Source of the DNA: Flaveria trinervia
Lineage: Eukaryota; Streptophyta; Magnoliopsida; Asterales; Asteraceae
DNA length: 64,000 nt
NCBI GenBank assembly: GCA_025506515.1
Contig: CM046457.1
Coordinates: forward strand, 44,800,288 to 44,864,287
Reading direction: 5' to 3'
Below the pieces are notes generated by a model that worked only from the letters and a program-made list of their open reading frames with translations, had not been told where the DNA came from and did not search any database. The position numbers and the translations under genes were made by a program. Below, piece by piece: positions 59,311 to 64,000 of the stretch (position 1 is its first letter; the number at the start of each line of letters is the position of its first letter).

Positions 59311-62156
59311 TTTGAGACCCAAACCTTTTTGGTTTTGGGTCTGTTTTCATCAACAGATTTAACCATAACTTGTTTCTTATGATTAACAGCTGATGAAGAA
59401 GGAGATGGTGCTGAAATGGATTCCTTGGATTTGGGCTTGGAATGCCTTTTCAGTGGTTTGATCACAGGTGCATCTAGTTGGTTAACTCTCCCCAACAAAT
59501 GCTGAACCATCATAACAAGTTGTGTCTGATTTTTAGCCAAAGCTTTCAGCTCTTGTGACATATCAGTACTTGTGTTTGATGAGTTCCTGTGGCTGACCAT
59601 TTCCTCCTTGAAATTCACAGACTTAGTCTGATGTTTATAATGAGGAGCATTATCAACTGTTTTATGATAAACCCTATCCTTCTTTTTGGATTTGGATGAA
59701 GGCTTAGGTTTATCACATTGGGATGACTGTGGTACAAACTTGGTCTCAAACTCATTTTTCATTTCATCCATCTGGATTTTAATGAGCTTATGAGTTTGGA
59801 ACCCTTTCTGCACCAACATTTATCAGAAAGATGATTGAATTTACCATATATTTCACATGGCTTATTCTTCATCTTGGATTGATCAACTGCTGATGTGGAA
59901 ACTACTGAAGGTGTGCTCTTCAGTACTTTCCTCCTTTCAGTACTTGTGTTAAGTACTGAAGGATCTGTAACAACTGAAGACTTGTTCTTCAGCTGTTCTT
60001 TATCAGCAGTTGTTATTCCTTTTATTTCAGCTGATTTGAAATGCTTTTCAGATGTTGTGTCTTTCCCTTTAGTGCTTGAGGTACTTTGAGAGACAACATC
60101 TGAAGTACTTAGCTTCATATGCTTATCAGTAGTTGACCCATCAAGCAATTGATTTGCTGAGGTATCAACACTGATTTCATCTTGTGATTTTGGGTGATCA
60201 CTTGAGGATGATACACATGATGATGTGGTTTGGAAATTACTTTCACCTTCAGGTTTTACTATTGATTTTGGAGTAAAATCTGTAGGTGGTGCAATATGGT
60301 TGTAACCTATTCCAAACTTCACATTCGAAGCAGATTGCTTGCTGAACAACATTTCAAATCCCTTGCAGGATGATACCCAACGGTCACACTCAACTTGGGT
60401 AACTGCAAGTTTTTCTTTGAGTTCTCTGTGGTTCTCAAGAATGACCTCTAGCTTAGCCTTTTCATCATTTAATTGGCATTTAAGCTTATAAATCTCATCA
60501 TCTTTATCCTTAAGGACAGACTCATATTCAGCTTTTCTTTTGGGAATAGTTTGCTCAAACTCAAGATTTTGATTAATTAAAGCTACATTTGCCTCTCTAA
60601 TAGAGATAAATGCAGCTATGCAAGATTCAGAACATAGCTTGGCCTTAGCCTCAGAGGATACCTGGGTTATCTGTGATGAAGATGCATTGGAGCATGAACT
60701 CTCAATAGACTCCAGGGCCATGAGAGCTAGATTCCCAAAAGGATGTTCACTAACATGTTGACCATCACCAGCAAATAATTGCTCATTACCAGAGAGATCA
60801 TCTGGTAAACTGCTCCAGTCAACAACACCAGGGGTGAAGAAGCTTTGATGAGGTTGTGAATTAGATGATTGAGATGGTAGAGGCTCAGGTAAGGCTTGAG
60901 GTTGTTGTGCAATAGGAACTTGAACTTGATTTGGCTGAGGCATATAATAGCAGGGATATGGATATGACATTGGACCCTGAGGGATAAAATATGCAGGAGA
61001 TATAGGTTGTGAATGATGACCAGAACTAGCAGGATGTTGCCCTCTGTTTTGTGGACTATTGCTTGGAAAAGTCACAAAGGGTGCAGAGGTGTTAGATCTA
61101 GTTGATCTACACTCTCTTGCAAAGTGTCCAAGCTTGTGGCATTTGTGACACCTCAACTTACTCTTGTCAAAACCAACTTTGGTTTTGCCAGAGAGTCCTG
61201 GAAATTTCCTACCAGTTCTGATATTAATCAAGGCCATTTGGCTTAGAATATCCATCTCTTCTAAGTCATCATCAGCAATACCCTTTAAATCATCCATAAT
61301 GAAACACAAATTGTCACTATTACAGCCTGACTGACTGTCAACACTAACAAATGCATGATCTGAACTGTTTGAAGAGAAATCTATATGCTCATCATAATTG
61401 CTTTCTGATGCAGCATATTCTGACTCATGACCAACCAAGGCAGTGTTCCCTGGTACAAAGTCATCAGTGAGCTTTCCTAATGATGCCAGTTTCCTTTTCT
61501 GCTCTATCTCTCTTTCAAATGTAAGCAGTTTCCCATGGAGTGGGTGAGAGATAGGCTATCCAGATTTGCACTGAGCGTAGTACAATGGTATATGTGTCTC
61601 ATCTCTCAGGCGGTGATCTGAGGAATCTGTTGTTCATCTGACTATTAGTGTATTTATGTTTGACCATTTTCAGCTCAGAGATCAAACAGGAAAAATGCTC
61701 AAACTATTGAGTTAGTGACTCACCCTTCCTATGAGAGAATGTCTCATATTGTTGGGCAAGGATTTCTCTGTTGTTTGCTAAGACCTCATCTGTTCCACCA
61801 AATTGTTCCTTCAATGCATTCCAGAGGTCATGAGCAGTTTCATGATGCATAAGCCCAGAATAGATTTCATTAGGCAGAGCCATGGCCAGAATACCATGCG
61901 CTTTAGCATCAATCTCAAACAGTTTTCGATCCTCATCTGAGTATTGTTCCTTCTTCTTCGGAACCATTTGGTTGGTTTCCGGATTGTTCACCATAGGCTT
62001 GTGTGGATCATGTACCACAGATGTCCAACAACCTGAACTATTAACAAACAGGTGATGAAGCATTCTTCATTGCCATATGTTATACTCAGTCCTAACCAGC
62101 ATAGGAGGCTTGGTTGAGGAATCGGTATTATGAGGGTCATTAGAAGGAGTAGTCAT
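59292..62156 (-). pseudogene. gag of element E: best-preserved Gag, 559-aa open stretch
   Basis: ATG at 62156. 62063-61704 has CWTSVVHDPHKP and MHHETAHDLWNALKEQF. After frameshifts, 61438-59759 is open for 559 codons. It holds the acidic MDDLKGIADDDLEEMD, first knuckle CHKCHKLGHFAREC, a Gln/Pro/Tyr-rich stretch, VVDWSSLPDDLSG, and a coiled coil with NLEFEQTIPKRKAEYESV and LKEKLAVTQVECDRW. A Ser/Thr-rich linker and the second knuckle follow, as CEIYGKFNHLSDKC with its second Cys changed to Tyr. 59819-59292 is the C-terminal part with QTQLVMMVQHLLGRVNQLD. About 950 residues in all, long for copia. Confidence 0.93.
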
Positions 62157-62369
62157 TCTCAGATTCAACCAAATTCAATTAAGTTTTAACTAATTTTGAA
62201 CAAAACACAAGAAACCAATATGAACCAAGAGAAAACTCAAAGCAAATAACCGAAAGCAGCAGAAATTCAATGATCTATAACCAATTCTTGCAAATATGCT
62301 AATTCAATCAAACTTAGATATCGAAATAGCAGTTTCAATGATCAATTGTTAGATCGATCAATGATTAAC

Positions 62370-62383
62370 CTGCTCTGATACCA
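62370..62383 (-). other. Primer binding site, element E
   Basis: Minus TGGTATCAGAGCAGG two bases inside the LTR edge. Confidence 0.9.
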
Positions 62384-62385
62384 TT

Positions 62386-62799
62386 TGTTATAGAAAGAGA
62401 GAATTCTGCAAAAGAAATATTTCATTCATATGCTTTCGTGGTGGCTCAATGTCACACGTTACAACTAGGTCAACATTCCTTATATAGGAAATGTGACGTC
62501 CGCTGATGTCACTTGATAGTGACATCTAACAGAATTATTCAAACTACTGAAACTATGCAAACTATTGAGAATGTTCTCAACTACTGATTACATCTCAGAG
62601 AATGCTTAAGTACAAAAACATAAATTGAGCCACCACGAAAGCATATGAATGAAATATTTCTTTTGCAGAATTCTCTCTTTCAATAACCGTTTACTGTTAC
62701 ATTGAATATCAATTGTGTTCTTGTGAATTGTTTAATTCATTGTTCGAATTCCGCTGCAATACTCTCTAATTAATCAAACTTAGATCATTGATCCTAACA
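62386..62799. repeat. Rearranged 5' LTR of element E with inverted outer half
   Basis: 62386-62623 is LTR in minus orientation. It starts TGTTA, then jumps to TAGAAAGAGAG, missing about 110 bases between two GTTA copies. 62624-62799 is LTR in plus orientation ending GATCATTGATCCTAACA. 62393-62450 and 62624-62681 form a perfect 58-base inverted repeat with a 173-base loop. The U3 half expected at this end is absent. Confidence 0.85.
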
Positions 62800-62949
62800 A
62801 TATGACCATCTCTTATTGACTTGACTTATAAAAACCCCACGAACTAAGCTCATGAACTATACCTAGTGACACGTCAAGATTATCTTATACTCACCCCTTC
62901 AATCTTGATGTTGACATCTTTCCTTATCAAAGTAGAATATTACTGTTAT
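62800..62949 (-). repeat. Right part of the LTR of element D and junction with L
   Basis: atatg (62800-62804) is the second target copy of E. D's LTR probably ends at about 62916 (minus TGTCAACATCAAG), giving an LTR of about 340 bases when rejoined. The boundary is a guess; no second copy is available. Confidence 0.35.
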
Positions 62950-64000
62950 CATCTCAAGCTAAAGTAGACATCTTCTCTTTGGTTCAAGCTTAAAAACTCA
63001 ACCCTGCAATGTCTATACTCTTGACAATTGCAGCATTTCATATGTCTCTTATCTCCATATGTGTCTAGTTCTCTTTGGTCTTCTTTGGTTTGGAATGAAC
63101 GTCCTCAACTTTTACCAGAATTACTACCCCTTCCTTGACCTTGACCTCTTCATTTCTAACTTGATTTTGATCCAAATCAATATGCTTTGTTCTATTTTTC
63201 GAATCCTCCTTAGAAAGCAAAAAACTTTCCTTGATAGTTATAGTCCTCATCATGCATTTTAATTCTATCTTCATAAGCTTTCATGCATGTCTTATATCTT
63301 CATGTATTGTTCAATAGAAGAAAAAATTCACAAAACATTCTTTGGAACCAAATCTAATAATTTCATATCATAATTTCATCATCTAATCTAGAGCTAAGAC
63401 TATTGAACTTAGTTTGCCCAAAAATTCATCTATTATGTCACCCTCATTCATCTTCAACATCTTCAACCCAGTTCTAAGAATTTGAAGTCTTGCCTTTTGA
63501 ACTCTATCAACTCACAAACACCACAAATGAAGCTTTTCCATTCTTTGTATTTCTATGCTTTGTAACTTGAAGTAACATATCTTTCGATATAGTTAGAAAC
63601 ACAAATGCCTTTGCCATAAAATTCTTATAGCCTCTATCGATCCTTCTATGACTGGATCAATTGCTATCCACAAATTTTATTCTTCTAGGATTAAGTCCAT
63701 TATGATTGACTAATTCATATAAATTAATAGCCGATAACATGGGATATTGTGAGGAATATTTCTTGATTACTCGCTTGCACAATCACACTAACACAACTTT
63801 GATTTTCTTCTATCATAATTGTCTTTACTATATTCTATCAAAAACGTCAAATAGAACACACATATACCCTTCATTCTCATACATTAGCACATCCATAACT
63901 AAAAGGTTATTTTTATGTTTTTCCTTTTAGCACAACCACAAACCCAGTTCCCTTTTTTACTTCAATTTACATGCCCAACTACAATGAAATTGTTGTTGGA
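62950..64000 (-). pseudogene. Degenerate copia gag (element L), UBN2-type
   Basis: Read on the minus strand in shifting frames: DMLLQVTKHRNTKNG and VQKARLQILRTGLKML (about 63600-63440), then IIDEFLGKLSSIV (about 63440-63400). All follow the classic copia gag pattern (LLQVAKHKTAKE, RLQTLK, FAGKLS). A basic linker comes next (63274-63065), then KCCNCQEYRHCRVEF at 63037-62993, a zinc knuckle whose last Cys is Phe. Many stops. It belongs to a copia lineage other than SIRE. The gag continues beyond the right edge. Confidence 0.75.

Larger units (their letters stand above)
38822..62799 (-). mobile_element. Element E: A/B-family element with rearranged ends, split by element F
   Basis: Minus strand. 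3' LTR 38822-39442 (outer end truncated), ORF3, spacer, pol (split by F at 45147/57437), gag, PBS, and a rearranged 5' LTR (62386-62799). Flanks are atatg on both sides (38817-38821, 62800-62804), so both present ends appear to be the ends that integrated or were kept since. Removal of F restores a continuous pol frame around the gcttc duplication. Confidence 0.85.

Overview
This window is plant nuclear DNA made almost wholly of retrotransposon sequence. I see no host gene and no rRNA or tRNA gene. At least eight LTR retrotransposons, or pieces of them, are stacked by nested insertion, with one Mutator-like transposase fragment. All recognisable reverse transcriptase, integrase and gag domains are Ty1/copia type. 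Most copies carry a third ORF after pol, as in the SIRE/Maximus branch. Intron-containing MULE exons, iMet-type primer binding sites (TGGTATCAGAGC) and the SIRE-like layout point to a flowering plant, probably a eudicot. An asterid such as Asteraceae is only a guess.

Layout. 1-8362: element A (minus strand), running off the left edge with only the first 103 codons of its ORF3 visible; its complete 5' LTR is 7475-8362. A sits inside element I (plus; 8363-10213 is its 3' part and 3' LTR), which sits in an LTR of element H (minus, 10214-17729: LTR, ORF3, spacer, pol C-terminus). 17730-21765: the 3' part of element G (plus, different family). 21766-22845: unassigned DNA plus the 5' leader and PBS of a small element D (minus). 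D's LTR starts at 22846 and is split twice. The first insertion is a composite block, 22869-38609 (TSD aacta). It holds element B, a gag/leader/LTR piece of element C (related to G), a MULE fragment, a short repeat K and an orphan B-type LTR. The second insertion is element E, 38822-62799 (TSD atatg), whose pol is split by the youngest element, F (plus, 45148-57436, TSD gcttc). The right edge (62950-64000) is a decayed gag of another copia element, L.

Family A/B/E/F/I has one plan: LTR, PBS, a long Gag with two CCHC knuckles and a coiled coil, a gag-pol border resembling a 3' splice site, Pol (PR-IN-RT-RH), a spacer of palindromic repeats, a TATA box, ORF3 (about 1,100 codons), a small hairpin, the PPT and an LTR. 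All coding regions carry frameshifts or stops, so nothing here looks able to make a full protein set. What is left is sequence structure shared between copies. Two hairpins show paired base changes between copies: one in LTR U3 and one between ORF3 and the PPT. The pol-ORF3 spacer repeats the U3 palindromes and ends in a TATA box upstream of ORF3, which suggests an internal promoter for ORF3. These points, and the rearranged ends of E and the B block, are the parts most worth a second look.
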